Shown here: positions 1-7,386 of the stretch, in pieces
Layout of the letters: the number at the start of each line of letters is the position of its first letter
Numbering within the stretch: the first letter of the stretch is position 1
NCBI GenBank assembly: GCA_027717925.1
Contig: JALLON010000020.1
Location: 1 to 19,640 of the forward strand
Length of the DNA: 19,640 nt
Source of the DNA: Acidobacteria bacterium AH-259-G07
GTDB taxonomy: Bacteria > Acidobacteriota > UBA6911 > RPQK01 > JADFOI01
Reading direction: 5' to 3'
Translations under genes and position numbers: made by a program
Notes under the pieces: generated by a model
The model's database searches: none
What the model was told of the DNA's origin: nothing
What the model saw: only the letters and a program-made list of their open reading frames with translations

Positions 1-281
1 TCAAGAAGACAGCCAAGGGACCGGTTGTTGAAGAAGTTCGGGAACCTATTGTGGATCTCTTTGATGAAGAAGACCACCTACTGGTAGTGGCTGAACTACC
101 CGGAATTGACAGCAACGCTATCAAGCTTGAGGTGGAGAAGGACATTTTGACCTTATCTGCGGAGACAAGAGAAAGGAAATACCACAAGGAAATTGTTCTT
201 CCCTCCGAGGTTGACGTCTCCACGGAAGAAATGACCTTCAAGAACGGGATTCTTGAGGTGAAGTATTCGAAAAGGCGATAG
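1..281 (+). CDS. gvpH: Hsp20-family gas vesicle protein GvpH, 3' part
   Basis: The reading frame is already open at the left edge (first full codon at base 3) and ends at TAG 279-281, so only the C-terminal ~92 residues are present. They form most of an alpha-crystallin domain: the VREPIVDLFDEED entry, the VAELPGI strand, the DILTLSAET strand and the closing KNGILEVKYSK segment. GvpH proteins are small-heat-shock-like chaperones of gas vesicle clusters, thought to keep shell or accessory proteins from aggregating in the cytoplasm. The fragment is closely similar in DNA and protein to the gvpH that starts near the right edge (19160), with base 1 corresponding to about 19416. The CDC48-like gene follows after only 6 bases, suggesting one transcript. 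The family call is firm; the GvpH name rests on the context and on the two fuller paralogues. Confidence 0.85.
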   Translation, partial: KKTAKGPVVEEVREPIVDLFDEEDHLLVVAELPGIDSNAIKLEVEKDILTLSAETRERKYHKEIVLPSEVDVSTEEMTFKNGILEVKYSKRR

Positions 282-287
282 AAAAAG

Positions 288-2438
288 GTGCCGGTAAAGG
301 AAGATACATTAGCCTTAAAAGTTTCTGAAGCCCGGCAGCGGGATGTGGGCCGCGGCATCGCCCGCATGGACCCCGCTGAGTTTGGCAGAGATGGGGAAGC
401 CTGGGAAGTCGGTGATATCCTGCAGATCGAAGGCAAGCAAAAAACGGCTGTGAAACTGATGCCCGCTTACGCGGAAGACAGGGGTAAAGGGATCATTCAG
501 ATCGATGGGATTATCCGGGAGAATGCCCAGGCAGGGATCGACGAGAAAGTTGAGGTCCACAGGGTCGATTACAAGCCTGCGGCCAAGTTGACGTTAGTTC
601 CTATGACCATCAGCACTCTGAGAGGGGAGAAGGATACGCGCTATATTGGCAGGTTAATTGAAGGACTGCCGGTGACGGAGGGAGATCGGGTGCGGGCTAC
701 CCTCTTTGGAGCCCGGCCCATGGATTTCAAAGTCCTGAGAACGGTTCCCAAGGATGGGGTGATAATCATTCAACCGACTACCGTCATCCGACTGGAAGGG
801 ATCAAAAAAGCAGAAAAGCGGGGACTGGCGGTGACCTACGAAGATGTAGGTGGTCTTGGGAAAGAGACCCAACGTGTTCGAGAAATGATCGAACTTCCGT
901 TGAAGTACCCCCAGGTGTTTGATCGGTTGGGGATCGATGCCCCGAAAGGGGTGCTTTTACACGGTCCGCCTGGATGCGGCAAAACCCTCATCGCCCGCGC
1001 GGTAACCAATGAGACCGACGCCTTTTTTATCAGCATAAGTGGGCCGGAGGTGATGGCGAAATACTATGGGGAGTCTGAGGCTCGTTTGAGGAGTGTTTTT
1101 GAGGAGGCTCAGCGCAATGCCCCGGCCATTGTTTTCATCGATGAGCTGGATGCCATCGCCCCCAAGCGGGAAGAACTGGGAGGCGACAGACAGGTTGAAA
1201 AGCGGGTGGTGGCCCAACTCCTGGCCATCCTGGATGGGCTTGAATCCAGGGGGCAGATCATCGTTATCGGGGCAACCAATATCCCCGATGTGCTGGACCC
1301 TGCTCTGCGGCGACCGGGACGGTTCGACCGGGAGCTGACCATCCCCATCCCCGACAAAAACGGCCGCTTGGAAATCCTGCAAATCCATACCCGCGGCATG
1401 CCTTTAGCAGAGGACGTGAGCTTGGGGAAACTGGCTGAGATCACCCACGGTTTTGTAGGGGCAGACCTGGAGGCACTGGCTCGGGAGGCGGCCATGGTGG
1501 TTTTGCGGGAGATTATGCCGCAGGTTGACTTCCAGCTGGAGGAGATCCCCTACGAGACATTGCTGGAGCTGGAGATCACCATGGATCATTTTATGGAAGC
1601 CATGAAGGAGGTGGATCCTTCGGCTATCCGTGAAGTCTTTGTGGAGGTGCCGGATGTCTCGTGGGAGGATGTGGGCGGACTGGATGACGTGAAGCAACAG
1701 TTGATGGAAGCCATCGAATGGCCGCTCAAATTTCCGGAGGTCTTTGAAAAAGCAAAAACCCGCCCACCCAAGGGGATTCTGCTGCACGGACCACCCGGCA
1801 CGGGGAAAACGTTGATAGCCAAAGCGGTGGCCAACGAGAGTGGTGTGAACTTCATCTCGGTCAAGGGGCCGGCCCTCATGAGCAAATTCTTGGGGGAAAG
1901 TGAAAAAGGGATCCGGGATATTTTCAAAAAGGCAAAACAGGCTTCGCCCACAATTCTGTTTTTCGACGAGATTGATGCCGTCGTGCCCATCCGTGGGCTG
2001 GGCGGCGGCGATTCCACCCGCACAACTGAGCGGGTGATCAGCCAGTTTTTGATAGAGTTGGACGGGATCGAGGAGTTAAAAGGTGTGGTGGTTCTGGGGG
2101 CAACGAATCGCCTCGATATGATTGATCCGGCCGTCCTGCGAGCAGGCAGGTTTGACGTGATCCTTGACTTACCGTTACCGGACAAACAAGCCCGAGAGGA
2201 AATATTAAACATTCACACCCGGGCTAAGCCACTGGCCAGGGACGTTAGCCTCAACAAATTGGCGGAAGAAACCGAGGGGCTTTCTGGCGCTGATCTGGAA
2301 GCCGTGGCCCGCCAGGCAGCATCCTTGGCCATACGTGAGTTTTTAGGCAAAGCAGGGGATAAGGCTCAAGAACACGTGGAGAAGTTGAAGATCAGAATGG
2401 CCCATTTCACTGAAGCTTTAAAAAGTAATAGACAATGA
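288..2438 (+). CDS. CDC48/p97-like double AAA+ ATPase
   Basis: A 716-residue protein with the full CDC48 plan. Residues ~8-100 form a CDC48 N-terminal substrate/cofactor domain (LKVSEARQRDVGRGIARMDP at 10-29). The first AAA+ ring has Walker A GPPGCGKT 226-233, Walker B IVFIDE 281-286 and an RRPGRFD arginine-finger segment at 341-347. The second has Walker A GPPGTGKT 501-508, Walker B ILFFDE 556-561 and LRAGRFD 617-623. Both rings keep every catalytic motif I can check. The family are ATP-driven segregases that unfold proteins or pull them from complexes. The start is GTG 288, six bases after gvpH; it has no strong ribosome site, so translational coupling is likely. The stop overlaps the next start (ATGA, 2435-2438). 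Flanked by two gvpH genes, it probably remodels vesicle proteins or disassembles vesicles; that role is inferred from position. Confidence 0.93.
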   Translation: MPVKEDTLALKVSEARQRDVGRGIARMDPAEFGRDGEAWEVGDILQIEGKQKTAVKLMPAYAEDRGKGIIQIDGIIRENAQAGIDEKVEVHRVDYKPAAKLTLVPMTISTLRGEKDTRYIGRLIEGLPVTEGDRVRATLFGARPMDFKVLRTVPKDGVIIIQPTTVIRLEGIKKAEKRGLAVTYEDVGGLGKETQRVREMIELPLKYPQVFDRLGIDAPKGVLLHGPPGCGKTLIARAVTNETDAFFISISGPEVMAKYYGESEARLRSVFEEAQRNAPAIVFIDELDAIAPKREELGGDRQVEKRVVAQLLAILDGLESRGQIIVIGATNIPDVLDPALRRPGRFDRELTIPIPDKNGRLEILQIHTRGMPLAEDVSLGKLAEITHGFVGADLEALAREAAMVVLREIMPQVDFQLEEIPYETLLELEITMDHFMEAMKEVDPSAIREVFVEVPDVSWEDVGGLDDVKQQLMEAIEWPLKFPEVFEKAKTRPPKGILLHGPPGTGKTLIAKAVANESGVNFISVKGPALMSKFLGESEKGIRDIFKKAKQASPTILFFDEIDAVVPIRGLGGGDSTRTTERVISQFLIELDGIEELKGVVVLGATNRLDMIDPAVLRAGRFDVILDLPLPDKQAREEILNIHTRAKPLARDVSLNKLAEETEGLSGADLEAVARQAASLAIREFLGKAGDKAQEHVEKLKIRMAHFTEALKSNRQ

Positions 2439-3196
2439 AAGAATATGGAATGAAAGAGGAAATCCTGACCGCGGAGGAGGCGGCTCTTTACCTGCGGGTA
2501 GCACTATCAACCCTCTACCGGTACATGCAAGAGGGTAAAATCCCCTGTTTTAAGGTAGGGAATAACTGGCGCTTTAAAAAATCAGTCCTAGACGAATGGA
2601 TACAAAAATTATCTGAAATCGATGAGGAGAAAAACATGCCGAAGCGGGACAACAAAACTGACAAGGAAGTCAAGGTAGATGTCGCTCTCGGCCTCGGGGG
2701 CATTTTCAAAGGCCTGGGAAATCTTCTAGATGTGGCGTCTGATCTAACTGAGAAAGCCGAAAAGTTTCAAGAGAGAGCCGCAAAGTTTCAAGAGCGGGGT
2801 AAAAAAGAAAGACGAGTGGGCACTCCCAAAGGCCTTCAAGCAGTCTATGGTTTCTCGGTCCGGGTGGGTGGGGAGGGTCGCCCCATCATCGAAAGTTTCG
2901 GAAATGTTCGAGAGAAGGCGGGAAAGGGACCGGTGGTTGATGACGTGCGCGAGCCGATCACCGACCTGCTAGACGAGGAAGAGTATTTTTTGGTGGTCGC
3001 CGAGCTACCTGGAACGGAAGAAGGAGACGTCGGCTGGCAGCTGAAGGAGGACATTCTGATTATCTCCGCCGAGTCACAAGATCGGAAATATTACAAAGAG
3101 CTGTTGTTGCCCTCAGCCGTCGATGAGACGAGGGTCGTCAGTTCATGTAAAAATGGCATCCTAGAGTTGAAACTATGGAAACCGAACGCCGCCTAG
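2435..3196 (+). CDS. gvpH: Helix-turn-helix / GvpH (Hsp20) fusion protein
   Basis: 253 residues in two parts. Residues ~8-60 are an excisionase/MerR-type helix-turn-helix (LTAEEAALYLRVALSTLYRY, then GKIPCFKVGNNWRFKKSVLDEWI). From residue 68 the protein reads as a standard GvpH: a glycine-rich GLGGIFKGLGNLLD segment, a charged coiled stretch (AEKFQERAAKFQERGKKE), YGFSVRVGG, then an alpha-crystallin domain ~168-250 (VREPITDLLDEEEYF, VAELPGT, KNGILELKLWK). It overlaps the CDC48-like gene by 4 bases, so the two are probably coupled. An internal ATG at 2636 with a good ribosome site could also make GvpH alone. The helix-turn-helix could recruit the chaperone to DNA or autoregulate the cluster. It could instead be an accidental join of two formerly separate genes. 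The domain calls are firm; the meaning of the fusion is open. Confidence 0.88.
   Translation: MKEYGMKEEILTAEEAALYLRVALSTLYRYMQEGKIPCFKVGNNWRFKKSVLDEWIQKLSEIDEEKNMPKRDNKTDKEVKVDVALGLGGIFKGLGNLLDVASDLTEKAEKFQERAAKFQERGKKERRVGTPKGLQAVYGFSVRVGGEGRPIIESFGNVREKAGKGPVVDDVREPITDLLDEEEYFLVVAELPGTEEGDVGWQLKEDILIISAESQDRKYYKELLLPSAVDETRVVSSCKNGILELKLWKPNAA
2624..2638 (+). promoter_or_regulatory. Internal ribosome site and ATG for a short GvpH
   Basis: GAGGAG at 2624-2629 lies six bases before an in-frame ATG at 2636, codon 68 of the fusion gene. The product from this ATG begins MPKRDNKTDKEVKV and runs straight into the segment where the unfused paralogue at 19160 begins. Two products from one gene is therefore plausible. 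That both are made is inference. Confidence 0.5.
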
Positions 3197-3370
3197 AACC
3201 AAAAAGCCGGCTATCCGGGGCGGCGCAGCCCCTGATCCTCAACGCCGCCTTCCTGCTGGAGCAGCAAGAGGTAGGCAAAGGCCGAGCAGCTGGAAGGCCG
3301 CTACCATGCTTACGAGGCCAGTTTTGGAGTGCCCCTCGGCGCCTTACAATTTTTGTGGAGAACTGATTGG
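3197..3370 (+). pseudogene. Decayed C-terminal fragment of gvpF/gvpL
   Basis: No intact gene lies here, but pieces of a GvpF/GvpL C-terminus appear in order across three frames. One frame, open from the gvpH 3' end, gives PLILNAAFLLEQQEV, like the LNAAFLV signature. A second frame from 3275 gives KAEQLEGRYHAYEASFGVPL, like the segment before the end. A third gives APYNF (PYNF at 3342-3353), like the near-terminal PPYNFV. Two frameshifts would restore one chain. GvpF/L proteins are minor vesicle proteins that bind GvpA and help nucleate assembly. Only the tail is present, directly after the HTH-gvpH gene, so a deletion probably removed the rest. The call is made from memory of the family pattern. 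Confidence 0.6.
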
Positions 3371-3387
3371 ATCAACCGTGGGGAAGG

Positions 3388-3987
3388 ATGTATATCCGGG
3401 ATAGAGCGGTGCGCCGATTGATTTACATCCCTATTATCCACACGTCTGAGGACTTCGGCTCTCAAGTGCAAGCAGTCAAGAAAGAATGTGTCGCTCGATA
3501 CGGTGTACAGGCCTGGGAGCACCACCTTTGAACCATCGAGCGATTCTGGCACAACATGAGCCGTTCGCTGCGCGCTTTGCCCCGGGACGGTCGGAAGATC
3601 CGCATCTACCAGGATGGAATGCCGGTCTGTGGGCAAGAAGTGGAACTTGCGCGCCAACTGGCCCAAAAGGGGAGCGCGAATCATCGGCTTGTGGTGGACC
3701 TGGTCGAAAGGGGAGCGCTGCTAATGGGGACGGAAGATCCAGAGCTGCTCTGTCAGGAACGCGGTCGCTTGAAAAGCGGCGCCAACCTTTCCCAGGATGC
3801 CGCGGCTTCCCACTATGACCACCTTATGGAACGCCGCGATCGGTACATTGCGAACCGGATCAACTCCACCCTCCGGCAGGGGGAACTGGGGTTAGTCTTC
3901 ATCGGTGCGCTTCACCGTCTTGCCGACAAGCTACCCGAGGACATTGAAGTCGTCCAATTGGGAGAACCCCGCCTTTCGCGCGCCTAA
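3388..3987 (+). pseudogene. TraB-like protein gene interrupted by an in-frame TGA
   Basis: The frame opens at ATG 3388 (or GTG 3409), gives RRLIYIPIIHTSEDFGSQ..., meets TGA at 3529-3531, and then continues in the same frame to TAA 3985-3987. The downstream part holds KIRIYQDGMP, MERRDRYIANRI and LGLVFIGALHRLADKLPEDI. It is a diverged paralogue of the intact gene at 7387, which shares the RRLLYVPIIH, IYQDGM, RDRFIAARI and ILFVGASH...LPEDVEV blocks. At the TGA the paralogue has Glu or Arg in a run ending TIE-FW, so one substitution explains the stop. The insert between the middle and the end is shorter than in the intact copy, and there is no matching C-terminal tail. Translation could restart at ATG 3556 and give 143 residues, but that would lose the N-terminal motif. 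I judge it inactivated. Confidence 0.7.
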
Positions 3988-4104
3988 ACCGACTTTAGTA
4001 GCGAGCTGGGCTACGCTGCCACTAACCCGCATAAGTGTGAGAAATGCGGGCGGAGGTTCCTAGCTTCCCCCTGGAGGCTGACCAAGTAACCCAGAATTGA
4101 GGTG

Positions 4105-4130
4105 TTGGAGCCTGCTCCAATTTCTTCTCC
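4105..4130 (+). terminator. Possible weak intrinsic terminator
   Basis: TTGGAG 4105-4110 and CTCCAA 4115-4120 form a perfect 6-bp stem with a CCTG loop, followed by a pyrimidine-rich TTTCTTCTCC. It lies 118 bases after the broken TraB-like gene. The tail is not a clean T-run, so termination may be partial or absent. Confidence 0.35.
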
Positions 4131-4366
4131 CCTGTCCTGTTTCCCTTACCCGATTCCCAACAGGTAGATACTGGACGAGTGCTCGTTCGCGATAACTAAA
4201 TTCAGGCCGATGGTGAATCAACCAAATCGATCTTCTGGAGAATTGTTCGGCTCCGATGAGGGAATGAGAGGAGAAAGATTGTGAGGCCTGTGGAAATGCT
4301 GTGAATAAACTGCGGACTGCTAGATCGAAAAGCGGAAAGCGAGGTGCCCAAAGTAGAAAGGGACTT

Positions 4367-4385
4367 TTGCACACGCGTTGTGCAA
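4367..4385. promoter_or_regulatory. 19-bp dyad, candidate operator
   Basis: TTGCACA (4367-4373), spacer CGCGT, TGTGCAA (4379-4385): perfect 7-bp arms. The size and symmetry suit a dimeric helix-turn-helix repressor or activator. No gene start is close: the nearest clear one is the kinase at 5102. The partner protein is unknown. Confidence 0.35.
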
Positions 4386-4898
4386 TTGAGGCCTAGTGAC
4401 ACTTGAGGCCAGCCCGAGATATACTTAAATGGTGCCATTACAGCCGTGAAGGTAAGGCCACAATAACGTGCCGGCGAACAAGTACTACAGAAAAGTCAAC
4501 CGTTTCCGAGTAGGTTCCTCCCGGGCTTCATCCAATCTGTCAGTCTCGATGATTAGCACCAACCAAGTTTACACGTTTGGTTGCTCTTCACAAAAGCTAT
4601 CGATCCCTTGCCGTAATGACGGTTATAGTTTGAAGCTCAAACGAGTGTAAACGAAGGTTGACATCCTGGGAGGCGAAACGAAGTCTTCCTGCCCTGTCGG
4701 CTTGTTATGGCACACACAATAATTTGCTGATTAATGGCGAGTTAGAAGTATGTCATTGGATCCGCTTGGAATGGCGCCTGCAGATGGCATGCCGCTTGCT
4801 TGCATCAAGTAATTGGGGAGAACAATCGAGAAAACATTGTTGTGGAGGCGGACGAGAAGCAAAGACCCCCCATATGCAATGACAGCAAACGCAATCAG

Positions 4899-4962
4899 CA
4901 CACATCGTTTTGCCACGGTTGTGATTTTAATCACACATCGTTTGCCACGGTCTGTGATTTTA
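4899..4962 (+). repeat. Two-copy tandem repeat, 31 bp, period 33
   Basis: Copy 1 (4899-4929) and copy 2 (4932-4962) both start CACACATCGTTT and end TGTGATTTTA, and share GCCACGG in the middle. They differ by one T in the T-run and one inserted C. The junction of the two copies creates the palindrome reported at 4920-4935. Confidence 0.8.
4920..4935. promoter_or_regulatory. CRP/CAP-like binding site
   Basis: The 16 bases TGTGATTTTAATCACA match the CRP consensus TGTGA-N6-TCACA exactly, with the extra inner T/A pair also symmetric. The site centres ~175 bp upstream of the kinase start at 5102. A TATGCT at 4961-4966 could serve as a -10 element at near class-II spacing, but no good start site is proven. 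It could equally bind another CRP/FNR-family protein. Confidence 0.5.
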
Positions 4963-5101
4963 TGCTCTGCAGAGGGGCCTTCAGGGGCGCCAATGAAAAC
5001 AAAGTAGGACGTCGGTTACAGGAGAATGGAAATACGGAAACCCGCTCTACAGGCTATTGTGTCCTTGTGAATACGGCGGGCAGAAAAAGGCTTGAGGAGC
5101 A

Positions 5102-6598
5102 ATGTCGGAAAAGGGAGACAAACTGACGGAATCCGAAGAGCTTTACAGAACGCTGGTGGAAACCCTCCCCTATCCCATTGTTGTGATTGACGTGGACGGG
5201 AGAATTCGGCGAGCAAGTGAGGGAATGGGGGATCTGTGTGGTACCGAAAAGTACAAGGAATTTCTAGGCCAGCCACTTCTAAGGTTTGTTGCGGTAGGCG
5301 ATCGAACAAAGGTGGGAGAAAAGCTGCGTGAGCTATTCGAGAAGAAAACAGCGTCGGTGTTGAAGTTCGGCTTTGTGGGGCCAGATAGGCATGTGCGTGA
5401 TATTGAAATGAGTGTTTCACCGATACACGATAACGGGAAGATCACTTCGTTCATCGGGGTGATGCGTGACATTTCCGAGCGTAGGCGCCTGGAGGAAGAA
5501 ATTCGTATCCGGCAGGAAGCGATAGAATCATCTATCGGCGCCATTATTATGGCAGACCTGCAGGGCAAGCTGACGCAAGCCAACTGGTCATTTTTGAATC
5601 TCTTTGGCTATAACGAAGAAAAAGAGGTGCTTGGTAAGAGATTTGAAAGTTTTTGGATACGCAAGATTCCTTCCAACAAGATTATTGAAACCGTTCACTC
5701 GGAAGGCATGTGGCGGGGTGAGTTGGTTGGGATCAATCAGAACAACGGTGAGTTTTTTGTGGATGCGTCCATTTCGATCATTTTGGATGTCAAAGATGAG
5801 CCCATCGGTATAGTCGGTTTCTTTAACGATATTACTGAACGGAAACAAACCCAAGAAAAAATGCGAGAAGCTAGTAAAATGGCGGTCCTGGGTGAATTCG
5901 TGACCGGGACGGCGCACGAAATCAACAATCCCATTGCCATCATCTCAGGAAACGCCCAGTATCTACTTGCCAAGTTTGATCTCAACACACTGAAAAAGAT
6001 GGGATCAAGGGAGTTCAAAAAAATGAAAGAATCCCTTGAGATGATTAATAAGCACAGCCTGCGATGTGGAGAGATCACTCGCAAACTGCTCACCTTTGCG
6101 CGTGGTGGAGAGGAAACAGCTATAAAACCGGTAAAACTAAACTCAATTCTCAATGACGTCCTATCCATGGTGGAGCATCAGCTGGAGCTTTCCGAGATCA
6201 CGGTAGGTAAGCTATTTGGTCGACTTCCGCTGGTCGAGGTGGACCCATCACAGATGAATCAGGTATTTATGAACCTAATACTGAATGCCCAGCAAGCGAT
6301 GCGCAAAGGCGGAAAATTAACGATTAAAACAGAGGCGATAGATCACAATCAGGTTCAAGTGGAGGTCGTTGATACGGGAGAAGGAATCCCAGAGCAAAAC
6401 CTGGGACGGGTCTTTGAGCCATTCTTCACGACCCGCCAGCCCGGAGAAGGCACAGGGCTTGGGCTGGCAGTGACATATTCCATTATTAAGGCTCATGGTG
6501 GCGACATCAAGCTCGAAAGTAAGCCGGGCCGCGGCACAAAAGTGATGATTGAATTGCCCGTCTCTGCAGAGCCCCAATCTGCATTTTCGTTAAAGTAA
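5102..6598 (+). CDS. PAS-PAS sensor histidine kinase
   Basis: 498 residues with no predicted membrane segment, so probably a soluble sensor. Two PAS domains come first (about 10-125 and 130-248), each ending in the usual D-I-[ST]-E-R motif (RDISERRRLEEE, NDITERKQTQEK). Then the HisKA dimerisation domain with phospho-acceptor His272 (GTAHEINNPIAI), the N box around 388-396 (MNLILNAQQAM), the G1 box DTGEGIP 424-430, the F box FEPFFTT 438-444 and the G2 box GEGTGLGLAV 448-457. All catalytic motifs are intact. The start ATG 5102 has GAGGAG only two bases upstream, tight but with a stop (TGA 5093) just before. Cognate partners are probably the receiver at 7005 and/or the NtrC-type regulator at 8249. 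The ligand of the PAS domains cannot be read from sequence. Confidence 0.95.
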   Translation: MSEKGDKLTESEELYRTLVETLPYPIVVIDVDGRIRRASEGMGDLCGTEKYKEFLGQPLLRFVAVGDRTKVGEKLRELFEKKTASVLKFGFVGPDRHVRDIEMSVSPIHDNGKITSFIGVMRDISERRRLEEEIRIRQEAIESSIGAIIMADLQGKLTQANWSFLNLFGYNEEKEVLGKRFESFWIRKIPSNKIIETVHSEGMWRGELVGINQNNGEFFVDASISIILDVKDEPIGIVGFFNDITERKQTQEKMREASKMAVLGEFVTGTAHEINNPIAIISGNAQYLLAKFDLNTLKKMGSREFKKMKESLEMINKHSLRCGEITRKLLTFARGGEETAIKPVKLNSILNDVLSMVEHQLELSEITVGKLFGRLPLVEVDPSQMNQVFMNLILNAQQAMRKGGKLTIKTEAIDHNQVQVEVVDTGEGIPEQNLGRVFEPFFTTRQPGEGTGLGLAVTYSIIKAHGGDIKLESKPGRGTKVMIELPVSAEPQSAFSLK

Positions 6599-7004
6599 AG
6601 TGGCCCCACCCCAATCGCCTCTGTCACTCTGATTTGGGAAAAGAACTAGACAGACTCGATGGAGGTAGAAAGGATGACGTTGGCCCATCGAATTGACCGG
6701 GCGTTTCCCCGCCTGGGCACACCAGGGATCCTGAGATCATATCCCAACACATCCGTCCAACGGAATCGATTACTCATGCTCAACTATGCTCACCCCTCAG
6801 GATGAGCGTCAGCCTCGGTGACCCCCCACGCGGGGCAAGCGCATTGCTGATACCGACCCGGTTCCTGTTCTGCTCGACATCAGTGTTCCGGAAGATTTCC
6901 AGGCTCTTCTGGCAGTTGCCTTTTGAACCGAATCTTGACCAGTTTGCCGTTTGGCAATATCTGCGGGGCTTAATGAGGAATCGATGCGAAAGCGACTCGG
7001 GGAC
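6599..7004 (+). other. Intergenic region with possible gene relic
   Basis: About 400 bases without a convincing gene. A 43-codon ORF at 6674-6805 has a good ribosome site (GGAGG 6661-6665) but an unrecognisable product. Further on, one frame reads ADTDPVPVLLDISVPEDFQA and LLAVAF before TGA, has a second TGA shortly after, and is the same frame that runs into the receiver gene. This looks like coding sequence that has lost its integrity. The family was not recognised. Confidence 0.4.
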
Positions 7005-7376
7005 ATGGCTGAAAAGAAAATATTGATTATCGATGATGAAGAAGATTTCGTAAAAATGTTGACGAGGAACCTGGAGCTACATGGTTACCATGTTGAAGGT
7101 TGCACCACCGCCCGACAGGCGCTAAACAGGGTTAAGAAGAAGTCCTATGATATTGTTCTCGTGGATTTCAAGATGCCTAAAATGGGTGGCGATGTGATAA
7201 TTGAGAAAATACAGGAAATATGCCCCACCTGCAAATTCATAATCCTAACGGGGTTTTCGGTTGATGGGAAAGTGCGGGAAATTCTGGAAACCAATCCCAA
7301 GGTCTGCGCCTGTTTACAGAAACCTTTTGAGATAAAAGATCTGGTATCAGAGATTGAAAAAGGATCCCGGAGATAA
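7005..7376 (+). CDS. Single-domain response regulator (receiver only)
   Basis: 123 residues, a complete CheY-like receiver and nothing else. It has the acidic pair D10/D11 (ILIIDDEED), phospho-acceptor D54 (VLVDFKMPKMGG), T82 (IILTGF) and the conserved lysine K106 (LQKPFEI). With no output domain it probably acts as a phosphate relay or sink, or signals by protein contact. I chose ATG 7005 because the receiver strand begins four residues later. ATG 6984, with a GAGGA four bases upstream, would add seven residues and is also possible. The sensor kinase lies upstream and a TraB-like gene starts 10 bases downstream. The Serratia gas vesicle cluster also carries a kinase, receiver and NtrC trio (gvrA-C), a likely parallel. 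Confidence 0.9.
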   Translation: MAEKKILIIDDEEDFVKMLTRNLELHGYHVEGCTTARQALNRVKKKSYDIVLVDFKMPKMGGDVIIEKIQEICPTCKFIILTGFSVDGKVREILETNPKVCACLQKPFEIKDLVSEIEKGSRR

Positions 7377-7386
7377 TTGAGATTCG

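Larger units (their letters stand above)
3988..5101 (+). other. Gene-poor intergenic stretch before the sensor kinase
   Basis: About 1.1 kb with many stops in all frames and no ORF showing a recognisable domain or a coding-like composition. Open stretches up to ~100 codons exist, but their translations are rich in Cys, His and Trp and low in domain-like pattern. What can be seen are control-like elements, listed separately: a hairpin with a pyrimidine-rich tail (4105-4130), a 19-bp dyad (4367-4385), a hairpin with arms 4560-4566 and 4577-4583, and a tandem repeat containing a CRP-like site (4899-4962). Together with the two broken genes just upstream it may be a zone of gene decay. Confidence 0.6.

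Noticed and set aside
3529..3531. In-frame TGA as a selenocysteine codon
   Set aside because: The paralogue has no cysteine there, I see no clear downstream SECIS-like structure, and neighbouring sequence is also decayed; a nonsense mutation is simpler.
4708..4727. TGGCAC followed by TTGC, a second sigma-54 promoter lookalike
   Set aside because: The GG to GC gap is 15 bases, not 10, so sigma-54 could not bind both elements.
4800..5126. 108-codon open stretch overlapping the kinase start
   Set aside because: It runs through the tandem repeat, has no ribosome site or domain, and overlaps the real kinase start in another frame.
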